64,000 nt of DNA from Panopea generosa (lineage: Eukaryota; Mollusca; Bivalvia; Adapedonta; Hiatellidae). This document shows, in pieces, positions 45,992-58,419 of the stretch (position 1 is the first letter of the stretch; every line of letters begins with the position of its first letter). The DNA lies in the NCBI GenBank assembly GCA_029582155.1, contig CM055906.1:15337828-15401827 (forward strand). The letters run 5' to 3'. A program made the position numbers and the translations under genes. The notes under the pieces are model-generated. The model had not been told where the DNA came from and did not search any database. It worked only from the letters and a program-made list of their open reading frames with translations.

Positions 45992-46650
45992 TTAACAACG
46001 ATTTTCCTTTATTGGTTTTATTATTGCTTCGAAAACAGCATATATAACAAAAGGAACAGGCAGTTGTTTATGATAATTTACAAACTTTGATTTACTAATA
46101 CTCTTATCCGGCATTTTTACTTTTAGTACCCCCTTAGTAGCTAAACAAACTTCTATATGTTTATTCATTATTCTTCCTGATGTAAAATGATGTATGCAAT
46201 ATTTGCAAAAGAATAATTTATGTTTGTCTTTTGATTGTGTGGTCATCAATTTGTTAAAATCCTTTATCCAAACATAATGAGGCAAAACCCCTGAAGAACC
46301 CCCCTCTATTAATAAAAGATCATAAGTTTTTTCATTTATATTTTTAGAGATGAACAGCAGGTAAATAGGTTCTTTACCATTATCAATTCCAAAGACGTTA
46401 AATCTACTATCATTAGCTGCTTCTATTTTAGGAATATCCTTAACCTTAACAGGAAACTTTATTCCATCATAATTCACTTTATCTATGTGTTTTTATATTT
46501 TGTTGGTCTTTGTGGGTCCTTTTCAACTGGAAACAAATACGCTAAATAACACCAATGAAAGCATTCATTATCATTTTCATTTTTAATAATGATTAATCCT
46601 TTTCTAAACACATCGTTATTTTCTTTAGTACCAGCACACCATAAACATGA
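45992..46650 (-). pseudogene. Polinton/Maverick DNA polymerase B, N-terminal fragment
   Basis: The minus strand encodes the region just upstream of and including the start of the 3'-5' exonuclease domain of a protein-primed family B polymerase of the Polinton/Maverick type. In order: a CLWCAGTKEN-like piece and KGLIIIKNEND, then NECFHWCY and FPVEKDPQRP, in one frame down to a TAG near 46486. The frame then changes, giving VNYDGIKFPVKVKDIPKIE, a CKYC...HIEVC finger-like pair of cysteines and histidines, and KFVNYHKQLPVPFVIYAVFE. The final block corresponds to exonuclease motif I (family pattern D-x-E), but the Asp is replaced by Val. The frame stops at 45992, so the rest of exonuclease and polymerase domains is missing. 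The copy is truncated, frameshifted and inactive. The family assignment is from recognisable sequence, not a search. Confidence 0.75.
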
Positions 46651-46936
46651 TTACAATAACGCGCTTGTGAAATGAGATGGATGGATGTTGACCTAACTTC
46701 TTATACGGATGGTATGGTGAGATGGGGAAAGCAGTTAATAAATTTGAGATGTCGCTAGAACATAAATAAAAACTAACATAGAGTAAAGGACCAAATGTTC
46801 AACATCACAAACAGGTCAAAAATTTAATGTGTAGATGTGAAGTAAATGACCTCTGTGTGACTTTTGAAGAGATGGATAATCTATTTGTAAAACGCTCTGG
46901 AGATATGCTGGTATTTGACACTGGCAATGATATAGG

Positions 46937-47105
46937 TTTAGTTTATATTAATTTATATAGCTAGACTGCGAAGTAAGATCAGAATTTATATGAATCACAC
47001 TGGGGTCCCTATTTTAAGTAGAACCACAGTTAATTTTGAGAAACCAGAGGATCAAGTTTGGATTCGAACTCTGACATGTGTGGCCAATCAAGGCACTACT
47101 GCCCC
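46937..47105 (-). mobile_element. SINE-like element, minus strand
   Basis: The body starts with GGTTTAGTTTATATTAATTT as in the copy at 785-992. On the minus strand the tRNA-like head near 47055-47105 reads GGGGCAGTAGTGCC...AGAGTTCGAATCC (B-box-like). The short open frame over it is incidental. Confidence 0.5.
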
Positions 47106-47884
47106 GCTTTTTAATTCATGTCCGAAAGGCAGACCTTGCCTAGTTTTTAAGAAAAAACACCAGTTCCTTTCCATCAAGTGAAATATGCGCATTGGATCAA
47201 ATCTGACCTTCAAACAAAATCCAGTGTACAACTAAGAAAACACAATAACTTGTTATTCTTGGTGACACAATCTAAGTGAAATCCAAAACTGGGAAGACAT
47301 CCCAATATTTCGGTTAAAATGTGTTAAAACTAAGTATAAGAAGAGAACTCTCCGATGTAAGCAGATTGGTAGGGATGAGTTTGTGCATGGTAATCTTTAA
47401 CATGACCTGCGATAGGAAATTGGATACATAGAAAGTCATCTGAAGCTCCAAACTTCCGGGACGCATTTCTTGGGGTAAATGACAACAACAAAGAATTTCA
47501 ATAATATGTAGTGTATGTGTTTCAAACAAGCACAGATATGGCCTGCCACTAAATGTATATGAAAGGTCATGATAGAAAGCAGTTGATACGTGTGTCCTGG
47601 AATTAGCCATTGATTTAAGTTGACAAACTGATTTGAGTGTGAATTGTGTTGGATTTTGGACCTGGAAGATTATCGTTTTATATCAACTTGACAAGGAGAG
47701 GACGAGGTCTCTGCCAGCATTTATTCATTCACGTTGTGTGACCAGACTTCATCATTTTTTAGTGGGAAAGGAAAACTATAGAGTAGGGAAAACGATATCA
47801 ATAAGGCATTTGCAACTATATTCACCACATTCTGTAAAGAATACATAAAGGTGGGATGTCATTTATACAGTGATTTGTAGTTTA

Positions 47885-48092
47885 AGTTTAGTTTACACTT
47901 CTTGAGTTTACTTCGATTGTAAAACAAGTTCTAATACAAATAACGTTTGAAGTCGTTCTGTGTAGAACCTGTACTAAGCATATGCGGAAAAATATCTTGG
48001 TCAAGGTTACCATACATAGTTGTGGTTGAGGATCAAGTCCACAACCCTGTGACCATGGGTTCAGTGTTCTACCACTGAACCACGCGCTCCAC
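47885..48092 (-). mobile_element. SINE-like element, minus strand, well-preserved tRNA-like head
   Basis: On the minus strand the head reads GCGCGTGGTTCAGTGGTAGA (a very good A box) and, about 40 bases later, GTTGTGGACTTGATCC (a weaker B box). The body runs to AGTTTAGTTTACACTTC at 47883, and shares TAGAACC.GTACTAAG with the copy at 785-992. It is probably the same SINE family. Confidence 0.6.
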
Positions 48093-50215
48093 AAGTGATT
48101 TGTATTCGTCCCAACAAGTATTTCATCAAATGTAAATGAGTCCTAAAGGAATTGTTCACACATAAATGTGACCAACCTTTATGCCGACAACTCAGCTATA
48201 ATGCACCAAACGAATAACTTATCAGGTCTTTTCCTATCACCATTCAAGGCCCCAAAAAACAGATTGGGAAAAAGTATGGGAAAAATCTGGTTGTCTCTCT
48301 ACATACTGACAACGGGTATTTCAAAAGATATAAATGTACAAAGACTAAAGTATTGTGCATATCATAATAATATACCAATAGCTGCTTGATATTTCTAAAA
48401 TTTAATCTTTAATTTGTTCCAGCATTGATTGATCTTACATGTCCAAGCCTGTCGTTTTGTAAAAGTCCGGCGATGAAAGCGTTGACGATCTTAGCCATAA
48501 GTTTGCATTTTTTTCTCTCTTAGAATAATTTATCGCAATAAAACCATTAAGATTATTAAATATATATATATATATATTGATAATATTAGTCATAAAGAGT
48601 TAAAAGGTTTCATAAAATACTGTAAATATAAGGACAAACGTGAAATTTGTAAAATTTGGCGGCCATCTTGGATACTCCGCCATTTTGAAAGTGGGCCTCG
48701 ATGTTAAATAATTAGTTAACCTTGTACTATGTATGTGCAAAGTTTGGTGGTTTTCTCCAAAAAAGGCACAATTCTCTCAATATATAGTACCAAATTGCCC
48801 CACTATAGGTGTGATAATTCATTTGATGCTGGAGTAAGTAGTCTGTATCAACATTTGTCAACCGTGGTTTCCTTTATAAATCAATTGTTGATGGCCAGAC
48901 GTTCTAAATTACAACTCAGCTGTCTTTATAGTGTTTAAAATGTCATTTCTTTGATGTGTAATTTAAGGTAACGATAGTCAATCAACTCCTTATGAAGTAA
49001 TGAGTACTACACTAATGCTAAAACCATGTAACTGGTCGCTTTTATCTAAATGTTGTCACGTTTACAACTTAATTTCGATATATGTCATTAAGCTTTGACA
49101 TGGAATACTACTAAAACTATTTCAGGAAGCAATAACAGATTCTGGGAAAATTAAATAAGTGTAATAGTAATCTAAAATACAGATTTCGTGACATTGCTGC
49201 ATCATGAAAAATAAAGGTTACACGATAAATGCATTACTGACAAGCCTAGTTTCTAGGAATTTTAGTATAAGCTTTTCTTTTCAAGTGTTGTGACTGGCCG
49301 GTATTGGAGATAACTAAGGTTAAAGTCAGTTTAAAGACGACTTCAATAGTATTTTACTGTTTTGATGATCTCTGTAGGTCCCGTTACACAGTTGAATTTT
49401 GTTCTTTGTTCTATATTAAATAAGGTGTAGGATTTCAATGGTAAGAAAAGAATTCCACATAGATTTTTTTTATAGCAGGAATGTATACCCACAAAAAATG
49501 CACAATAACTGGTAGGTTGTCCACATTGTTTTTTTTAAAAGAGAGTGCAGTGACACCCTGAACTTTTTTGAAAAAAAAAGTCCTCAAATGCTAATAAATA
49601 CATGTATATGTAGAAATCCTATAAAAGTCACTTTTTTAACACCAGTGATGTATTATTACAGTATATGCAATGCCAACTTTTGCTCTACTCATCTGCAGCA
49701 AGAAATCAAAACCACTATGAACCACTTTGAAAATATTTCATAACCAAAGTACATCGGCCTATTTTTAAGCGTAAGAATCTTGCTACCGTGGTAAAAAAGG
49801 GGGCGCAACTGTGTGGTGAGACGTGTATGATATGTTCAACAAAGTGGGAAATGAATTATCAGATTTATTAATGGGTCATATAACAGTTTATTTATCTTTT
49901 CAAACGTGATATTGTACAAAAAGTATTTGCATTAATACTTGCTTATTCTATGGAATAAAGACAAATACACTGAGCTTTTGATAAACTCGTATGAAGCAGT
50001 TACTCTGCAACGCCTATAAGTCTGTAAAAACATCAAACACGATGAGTATTATTTGTAACATGTTGACAAATTAAAGTGTTTAATTCAACAGAAAAAACGA
50101 CTTCAATTGCTTTTTATACAAAATGATACAAACTTTGAAGGTCAATGTCATCTGATTGAATAAAAAAATCTAATGAATACAAAATTAAGTGAACTAATGC
50201 GATGTTACGAAAGGT
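48093..50215. other. Unannotated stretch
   Basis: No recognised gene. A short TA tract lies at 48560-48577. Small frames at 48168-48389 and 48729-48938 have no family motif. Confidence 0.35.
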
Positions 50216-50221
50216 TGGCCT

Positions 50222-50342
50222 TACCTATTGATATGATACTGGGTTGCAGTCACTAGTTTGTATTAAAATTGATATGATATTGGGTTGCAATCACTAGTTT
50301 GTCTTACCCATTGATGTAATATTGAGTTGCAGTCACTAGTTT
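50222..50342 (+). repeat. Three-copy tandem repeat (~43 bp)
   Basis: ATTGATATGATACTGGGTTG followed by CAGTCACTAGTTTGT recurs three times, about 43 bases apart, with small variations. Confidence 0.85.
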
Positions 50343-51205
50343 GGCAATATTCGGGAATGTGTCTTTATTTGTTAAATATTGCCTTTTTGAATCAATATAC
50401 TGATGTAACATTTTTAACATAAACGCTTGCATTTTTAATATACGAATATTATCTCTGTTTTGGCAATGTACAATTTCGTCAGAAAATTTGCTTTGTGTTA
50501 AAATGCGTTTATATGAGATCTACTACCATATGAGATCTGCAACTCTTACTATCCCATATATGCATTTGCAAATATGCAAAATAGAGTTTTGTTTATTATA
50601 AATACATTTCTGTATTAATGTATTTAAAATGAATATGGTGCTACGATATACCTAAAAGCCAAATTGGGCGTCTGGTAGTTTATCTCTATCCGTCGACTAT
50701 TATTATACCTTTCATTTACGACTGTTGAAAAAAAAAGTTTGGCAACACATCTGATAAGGGTTATTCGCCATATTTATTTAGATCGTCTGCGTATAGGAAC
50801 TTATATGCCACGTGACCACTGCTTCGGAAAAAGTTTTACAATCTGATATAATATTAGCTATCATGCTGTTATGTTTAGAGTTCACCAGACGATCTTCTGC
50901 AACACTTTATAATCTTTTCATCATTTTACCTCGGATTTAATTTCCGATGATTCTCGAGAGTGATTAATCAAAATGACACGATTAATTAATGGTCATAATT
51001 CATTAAATAGATTTTGTTTTATGTTTGAACATTTTTTATAAATGTCACGAGGTGATAACGGGGCGAGATGTTAATGAGTTTGCACATTTTATAGGTGAGA
51101 ACTAGCCTTATTAAAGAAGGCGTAAACAGACAGTTTTTTTTCATCGTTTGGATATCCGATCTGCTGTCCAGAGATGTGACATATTTGTTTTATAAAAGTA
51201 TTCTT

Positions 51206-51262
51206 AGAGACGTGCAATATGTTTTAGAGACGTGCAATATGTTTTAGAGACGTGCAATATGT
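51206..51262 (+). repeat. Three-copy 20-bp tandem repeat
   Basis: AGAGACGTGCAATATGTTTT occurs twice exactly, followed by a third copy truncated after AGAGACGTGCAATATG. Confidence 0.95.
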
Positions 51263-53130
51263 GGGAACGTATTATAAATTGAAGCCGAAACCGTAAATTC
51301 ACTCGTTTAAACACTAATTATTCGTATCTACATATAAACAAAATAGAATCTACAATTCATAATTTATAATTTAAATCTGAATCCTGTATTTCTGTTTTTG
51401 AAAAAAAACTACCTGAAAGAAAAAATATTATTTGAAGGTTAACTGTACCGCCTCTTCTGTTATTTGACATAATCGTCTAGGTAACTGTCTCTGTCTATTT
51501 TTAGCACCTTACACAGTGATGAAACTGCATATACAAGATAATATACGACCTCAGACATTGACCCGCATAAATGTTATATAAAGAAACGGAGACAACTGAT
51601 ATTTTCTAGTACGTTTTACTTACCATGCACTACAATACTGTACTGAATTATATACACATTATGATTGTCCGTTAATATTCACTGACACTTATGAATATTC
51701 AGTGTATATCCGTTAATTAATTTTCGGGTGTCCGAAAATGTGATATTACTGTTGGTAAAAAACCTATACCATCATCATATCGTATTCACGAATCCTGTAC
51801 GGAGAAGGCGTTTAAACGCCCAATATAACGAGTACCAAGTAAAAACTAACGCACAATGTGCATTCTTTTAAAATACATAAGCTTACTGGCGTACATTAAG
51901 AAACATCGAAAATGTCATTTGACCTTGCCCGGACGACTATAACATAAATCACTCTGGATATATTTAAGTCTCATTAAACTTCCGAAATGCACACTTTTTG
52001 ATAATAACAAAAATGATTGTTATTAAATGTGTTTAAAATATTGCTAAACCATTCATGTAGACCCCTTAGTCACTGTTTTTAAAAACGCAAGAAAATAACT
52101 TCGATCGAAATGTGTATTTATGAGACCAGCGGACCGAACTTTTATATTTTTGTAATTCCGTAATGACTCAGTTGCTTTCCGACCGTACCTCCGCAAGTGT
52201 TCGGAAATACTCAAATGAATACTGCAGTGGTAGTGTGCGGATGAAGACCGTTAGATAAGGGTGTTCATTAATAAGATTAGAAAAGTTATGGCTTCACTAA
52301 TATTATGTATCGCTATTGGGTTTTATTGTTTTAAAAAATATATTGATGTCTGCAATAAAACTGTATCGAATGCAATACGCATTATATTATTTATGTGCAT
52401 TGAAAAAATAATATGTACTGAATACAAGTTAGGTCTAGTAACTCTTGCTCAGGATCCTCCCTTGCATATACTCGTTATACTATCGCACGGGCTATTACGT
52501 CACAAATCACTTTATCTCACTCAATATTGAGAGGTTACCAAGGGTGATTTGTTTAGTACAGTTGTAAAAAAGTAATTTTATGTTTAATTTTATATGAACG
52601 TTTCGTCGCTTAAGTGCAATAAATTTTCTCGTGGGTTCCAGTTCATTAATGCACTGAGGGGAATAAAGGGGATGTTCTTAAAAACTATCTAGTCGCAGGC
52701 GATTATTTTATTTTTAACATAAGACATCTTATGTCTTAAGATCATATATTACATACCGACGCGTTTCTAAACAAGCTTCGTAACTCCCCGTTTTCTGCCG
52801 AAGGTGTTTATTGAAAAGAGACGAACATTAATTTGTAAACAAAACCCGTTCATAATTTTGTACGAATAATGTGCTTTTTATTTATATTTTTCGCTTGAAA
52901 AATCTCTCAGTGATCAAATTAACATGTATTCTATCATCTGGAAGAGTAAAACTGACTTAGATTAAAACTAAAAACGACAGTTTCGGAAGTTTAATGAGCC
53001 TTTAACAATGTATAAACAAGTTTTAAATATTCCAAAACAACACGCCAGAACAACTCAATAACACAATACACAAACAGTCTGCCATGGTAGCGTAATGAGT
53101 GTATAAATATAAGTTCATAAATTAGTTGAG
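51263..53130. other. Unannotated stretch
   Basis: No recognised gene. The frame at 52261-52530 has no family motif. Confidence 0.35.
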
Positions 53131-53300
53131 ATTACTAACGTTTATTACAAGTTCAATCTAAAGTTATTACACGTCTAAATCAAAGTTACCACAAGCACAA
53201 TTTCTAAAGTTACTGTTAGTTTAATTTCTAAAGTTATCACCATTACAAATTCCTAAAATTGTTTCAGTTCTAAAAGTAATCACAAGTTTTTATTTCTTAA
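53131..53300 (+). repeat. Degenerate ~30-bp tandem repeat
   Basis: Variants of AATTTCTAAAGTTATCACAAG recur about five or six times (TCTAAAGTTATTACACG, TTTCTAAAGTTACTGTTAG, TTTCTAAAGTTATCACCAT, TTCTAAAAGTAATCACAAG). Confidence 0.6.
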
Positions 53301-53929
53301 CTTAAATGTTCACGGCGCACAGTTTTAATTTAGTTCCGTCAAAACTGACGTGGCCTAAAAAGTACCACGAAAACCGACTCCTGATGTTAGTAAATTTGGT
53401 CGTTTATATATCGTTAGCCTCACACGGCTGTCAAGTTGTTTTCGCAATAAAACAACCCTTATTACCTGCTAATTGCTTGTTAATTGCTGGTCGTGCTTAC
53501 ATCCTACGTCTAATTTTAGCTAAGTGTATCACGCGTCCGTATGTCCATCATTAGCTTTGACAGATTCCTTGTTTTAGTTAATTGCTATAGCGGAGCGATG
53601 TATGCGGATACGCCTGTCCGTGACTAATGAGATGTTTGATAAATAGACCAAGTGAGCGCCGGTACAAATTGCCGTATATTTTGCATTTTTTATGCAAGCT
53701 TTTTTTTTTATTTCATTCTTATAAATCCGTATTGCTACAGAAATCCAAATTATTCTTGCTTCAGAAATCCAAATTATACTTATAAATCCATGTTCGAATC
53801 CTGACTTTGTTACACCATACAGTATTCACAAAATAGTGAAACGAAATTGTAGATGAAATGAAATGCATTTATGGTAAGCCATTCATGTATTACATACAGG
53901 TAAATTTAGCATAGTTCTTCCATACCCAA

Positions 53930-54345
53930 TAAGCCCATGAAGTTCCGGCTAGAATAGAATCACGTTAGATCTCTGCAGAGGGGTAGGACTCCTCCGAATG
54001 GATGTCATGTTCATTTTATCACTTTTTTATGTTCATCATTGCGGCTATATTACATACGCCGGAGCCATATGAGGAATGGCAAGAATAGAATCATTGTGGC
54101 TCATGCATGTCGTAAGAAGCGACAAATTGAGTAATACGACAGATTCTGCTGAAACTCTGCAGTCCTGCAGGTATCAAGGTTCTAAGTTCATTCTTCATAT
54201 TCATTTGTTGATGGGTTTTTTATTTGTACGAGTGTTAATTTGTTGTTTTTTACAAGTAAAGTGAGCCTGAAATATTATGTTCTGTTAGCGTCGAATAATC
54301 TATAACATGTTGGTTTGCCGTTAAACCCATTCATACATTCATTCG
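53930..54345 (+). mobile_element. Probable SINE or SINE tail
   Basis: The segment contains ATGTCGTAAGAAGCGACAAA at about 54107, a motif I associate with the conserved body of molluscan SINEs. It ends near TTGCCGTTAAACCCATTCAT and an ATTC-type simple tail (CATTCATACATTCATTCG), as SINE 3' ends do. The tRNA-like head is not clearly visible, so the 5' limit is approximate. Confidence 0.4.
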
Positions 54346-56760
54346 TTCCACACACAATAAAACTAGTATTTTTTTGTTATATATATAATTTATATACTGT
54401 CTTGGTAACGAGTGATGGCAAGTCCCTTAATGCACTGTCATTGTAGTAATAAAACAAGACCGAAGTGTGCTGTTTTTAAAGCACACAATCAAAGAAACAG
54501 CGCATGGATACCAATAGTGTAGCTACCTTATAGGCCCTGCTGATGAATTGAGCCAAGTATTTTTTGAAATTCATCCATAGGTGACAAAGTTACAGACCGG
54601 AAACAAAATCTCAATTAAACTGTTAGTGTTTCAGTTTTATGTAAATTATTCAAAAATTAAAAAATAAATTCTGTTCAAAATGTGTTAAATTATGTCTTTC
54701 GTCAAATAATACGTCAAAACGCACTAGAACCATTCTACATACAAAAGTCGGCTGTGAGTTTGAGGCCCACTCCCCCTTATTTTATTTATTTTTATTTTTT
54801 ATAAAGAAACATAAAAAAATTACATAAATAAAAATAAAAAATGGAATCCTCCCACCCCACTTTTTAAGAAAATAATGGATGACAATCTAACAATTTATTT
54901 ATGATGGCCTAATGTTTCACACGTTTTGTTTCGCGCTTTGCACAGCACAAACGGCGTAAAGTGTGGCAGCATAATGAACTATATATTTATACATGTATGA
55001 AATATGAATTTGTCCAGTAACCGACAACCTACATTTATATATCAAAAGTGTGGTAACTGGGTGATTTTTAAAGATCAAATCAAGAGCATAGGAACGTTTT
55101 GACCTCAAACAGAAAAAAAATCTGTCCCTAACGAGACTCGATGTTCAGATTCTAATTTTTATCGGGGAAGGGGTCCACGTTTGTTTCTTTCCTTGTCTCT
55201 ATATATACTACATGCCTACTCCCATTAAACGTTATTATCCACTCCCCAAACTCCTGTGGTTCGAACGCAAAACTTCGTTGACGATGAACGGAATATTAAA
55301 TCTTGGTACGAAAAAATGGTCTCTTTGAATATTTAACGCTATGCTGCATGGAAACATTTACTGACACTGTTGTATTATAAATTTGGAATTTTTTAAATAA
55401 GAAAATTAAATGTTCTCAAAATAAAACAAACCATATCCGATATATGTGATATACGAATAAACGCGGGTGCTACAGACGCCAACCATTTACGACTCCCACC
55501 ATTGAGCGGAAAACAATGCAAAATACTCAAAATTTAGGGATTGTTTTTCTGCCACAGACAACAAATCACTTAATAATTCATACAATTAATGATATTTAAC
55601 ATTTGTATTATATAATTCTATTTCCTTAATCAAGTAAACTGGCATTGATGTGCTCCTATCACGTGTGCTGTAAAGTGAAACGGGCAAGAAACAACCAGAT
55701 TCGGGAACGAATTTTTAATTGTTTTTATATGAGCGCAAGTATCGCCATACTAGATATTACTATGGTTGGTTTGTTTTGATACCAGTAAGTGTTGGACAAA
55801 TTTTCAGGAATGGCGAAGAATGCGCTCGATGTAAAAAAAACACTTAAGAATGGTTGAATATCCATGAAAATAGGCAATTTCCTTAAGTATGGGGTATATT
55901 TAGGGTAAAAAACAACAAAATACAATAAGCACACTGTATTATATATGAATGGATCATTGAGGTGTCACACACCAACAAACACGTGGTATATTATGTGTTC
56001 AGTTTATTTTATATTTTGTAAATTTATTAGGCCAAATAAAGGCTTCCTGAATCTAGCCCTTTGTACCAAAGGTCGTTCATTTTGAAATAATGCTCTATGT
56101 TAAACTTTTGTTTCTGTTTTCAATGGTTGCCGGACATGTTTCATATTAAATGTTTAAACCCAAGCTTTGTAAATAAATAATAACTGTTATGTTCGCTTTT
56201 TTAAACATAATAACTGTTATGTTTGCTACTTTAAAACAATATAATAATATGTGCTTATGTGTATATTCTTTAGTGTGAATATTCACTCAGTGCTATGCTT
56301 TAAATAATGTATTTAAACCAATGGAAGTTGTCAGAAATAGTTTTTTATCAGTTCATTTTATAAATTAGTTGTAATTACAGAACACTGTGCGAGTGATCTC
56401 ACGAGATTATAGCGTATTGAATTCCATAGCAACACTGCGATTTCATCCAATTGGATGGCGTTATATGTGAATCTCATGTAAGTATCGTTAAGCTTGCAGT
56501 CAAGGCAATTATGTTTGTGCGGGAAATATGGCATACTATTATGATGCCAGAACGCATGCGTTAATACCACCAATAAACGTGACAGTACTCTCTTTGTTAA
56601 ATTGTAAAATGATATTTAGAAAGAGGATATAAACAAAGTGTGCTGCAGTTTCAATACACTCTAAAGGATACGCTGAATAGCTTAGTGGGAAATAGAAAAA
56701 TAGTTTTAAATTAAAAGTGGTGGCATATTCATATATAACAAAAGTTTTTCTGTGCATTGA
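54346..56760. other. Unannotated stretch upstream of the GPCR
   Basis: No recognised gene. Small features: an AT-rich foldback at about 54776-54840, and a two-copy direct repeat around ATAATAACTGTTATGTT at 56176-56240. Confidence 0.35.
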
Positions 56761-56764
56761 CTTG

Positions 56765-56772
56765 TATAAATA
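56765..56772 (+). promoter_or_regulatory. Possible TATA box for the GPCR gene
   Basis: TATAAATA lies about 105 bases before the start codon. Such motifs are frequent in AT-rich DNA, so this is only a candidate. Confidence 0.2.
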
Positions 56773-56876
56773 CACCTAAATCGTTTATGATACTTTTTTA
56801 TGTAACCTGTATGGACTATTTACAATAAACAAACGTTAAAATGATTTATTGAATTTGTTTTTAAAAAAACATCAAT

Positions 56877-58007
56877 ATGGCTAATTTTGATTATGCACAT
56901 TTTCGTTCTCAACGAGAGTTACAGAATGGTGTACTTATGTGGCAAATATTTTCACCCATATTGATATTATTTGGAACGGTTGGAAACATTCTGTCTATAA
57001 AAGTATTGTCAAAACGCCGTTTTAACAAATGGGCATCGTCTTTGTACCTGATTGGCCTGGCGGTAGCGGATTTAAGTATCCTATATATTGGGTTACTTCG
57101 GCAATGGGTCAAATACCTTGTAGATATAGATGTTCGGAATGAATCAGTCGTGATGTGTAAAGTACATTGGTGGCTAATGTACAGCAACGCCGACATTTCT
57201 GTTTGGATTTTGATTTCAATCACCGTCGAGCGGCTTATTTCTTCTCTATTTCCGTATAAAAGTAAAATGTTCTGCACAAAGGAAAGAGCTAAATTTGTTC
57301 TCGCTGGGATTTTTGTATTTGCATTGCTTATAAACTCACATCTTCTTTATGGATTTGGAAAGCTGGAAATGTCTGTAGGCAACGCCACAATAACCGTTCC
57401 CTGTGCACCTGTAACGGAGAACTATGGCAAGTTTTTTGGTACAGTTTGGACATGGATTGATTTGTGTAAGTATTCATTGATTCCATTTGCAATTCTAAGC
57501 AGTGGTAACGTATGCATTATATATAAAGTTATATCAAGTCAACGTAAAGCAAGGCGGCGTGTTGGACCAGTAACAAATACTGACATGGCCACGGCAACAG
57601 CGTCAAGCTCGATACCAATACCTAATGCAGCAACGAGTACGATAAACAAAAATGATAAAACTTCATCTATGTCTCTCTTACTGGTTGTTTTAAACATTAT
57701 GTTTATCATATGTACGGCACCGGTTTGTATCTATTTCATTGGAGAACCTTACTGGATTCCTAAGGATGTTCCTAGACATATCCAACTTCAAGACCCATGG
57801 TGGGCGCTTGTCAACATGATGATGTACTTCAACAACACAGCCAACTTCATCTTGTATTGTGTCAGCGGATCACGTTTTCGAGAAGAACTCAAACTATTGT
57901 TTGTTTGGCGGAATTCGAGAGTGCACAGTACCTCAATCAATATAGGAACAATAAACGCAAATCTGTCAGCAGCACGAACACATACTAGAGAGTCAATGGT
58001 GATCTAA
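56877..58007 (+). CDS. Rhodopsin-class GPCR, FMRFamide/peptide-receptor-like, single exon
   Basis: An intact 376-residue seven-transmembrane receptor encoded without introns. TM1 is about residues 22-44 (GTVGN, N37). TM2 is about 54-77 (LAVAD, D65). C94 before TM3 and C176 in the second extracellular loop should form the usual disulfide. TM3 ends ITVERL (E118, R119, L120), i.e. E-R-L where most receptors have D-R-Y. TM4 is about 138-158 and TM5 about 188-216. The third intracellular loop has a basic QRKARRR (222-228) and a Ser/Thr-rich stretch. TM6 has CTAP (279-282) instead of C-W-x-P. TM7 has NNTANFILYC in place of N-P-x-x-Y, followed by GSRFREEL (helix 8). N88 and N169 are glycosylation sequons. 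This motif set fits the large lophotrochozoan group annotated as FMRFamide- or thyrotropin-releasing-hormone-receptor-like. It would sit in the plasma membrane; the ligand is unknown. The ATG has A at -3 and G at +4; an upstream in-frame ATG at 56841 is closed by TGA within four codons. Confidence 0.9.
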   Translation: MANFDYAHFRSQRELQNGVLMWQIFSPILILFGTVGNILSIKVLSKRRFNKWASSLYLIGLAVADLSILYIGLLRQWVKYLVDIDVRNESVVMCKVHWWLMYSNADISVWILISITVERLISSLFPYKSKMFCTKERAKFVLAGIFVFALLINSHLLYGFGKLEMSVGNATITVPCAPVTENYGKFFGTVWTWIDLCKYSLIPFAILSSGNVCIIYKVISSQRKARRRVGPVTNTDMATATASSSIPIPNAATSTINKNDKTSSMSLLLVVLNIMFIICTAPVCIYFIGEPYWIPKDVPRHIQLQDPWWALVNMMMYFNNTANFILYCVSGSRFREELKLLFVWRNSRVHSTSINIGTINANLSAARTHTRESMVI

Positions 58008-58078
58008 TTCGTACATAACGTCAGACATGTTTTAACAGACATTCATTATGCTTATATTTGACATAATATGATTTGTTG

Positions 58079-58084
58079 AATAAA
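58079..58084 (+). terminator. Polyadenylation signal of the GPCR gene
   Basis: AATAAA lies 72 bases after the stop codon, a normal distance for a short 3' UTR. Confidence 0.5.
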
Positions 58085-58419
58085 AGATTTAATCTGGAAG
58101 AAACTGCTAATTAATTCCAGATTTCCAGAGGCGGACAGCATATATCATCGCATAAAAATTCAAAAGAAATCATTTTCTTTCTATGTATTGCAAAAGTTAC
58201 CACTCTACTCCCGGACCCCATTTTAATTGTTATATGGATATATTTTGGAAGCAGATATTTCAGTTGTTCTTTATATATTTTTCAGTTACATATTGTATTT
58301 AGACCTATAAATATTTAGGTTATTGTTTTATGTTGCAAAGTTTAAATGCATGTATGTAACAATGTGTTTTATTTATATTTAAGAATCAAACTACCGATGT
58401 ACATATAATAATATAATAA

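Noticed and set aside
48000-48092. True tRNA gene on the minus strand
   Set aside because: The A box is good, but the anticodon arm and acceptor stem do not close and a SINE body follows.
47888-48094. Minus-strand 68-codon frame
   Set aside because: It coincides with the SINE-like copy and has no protein motif.
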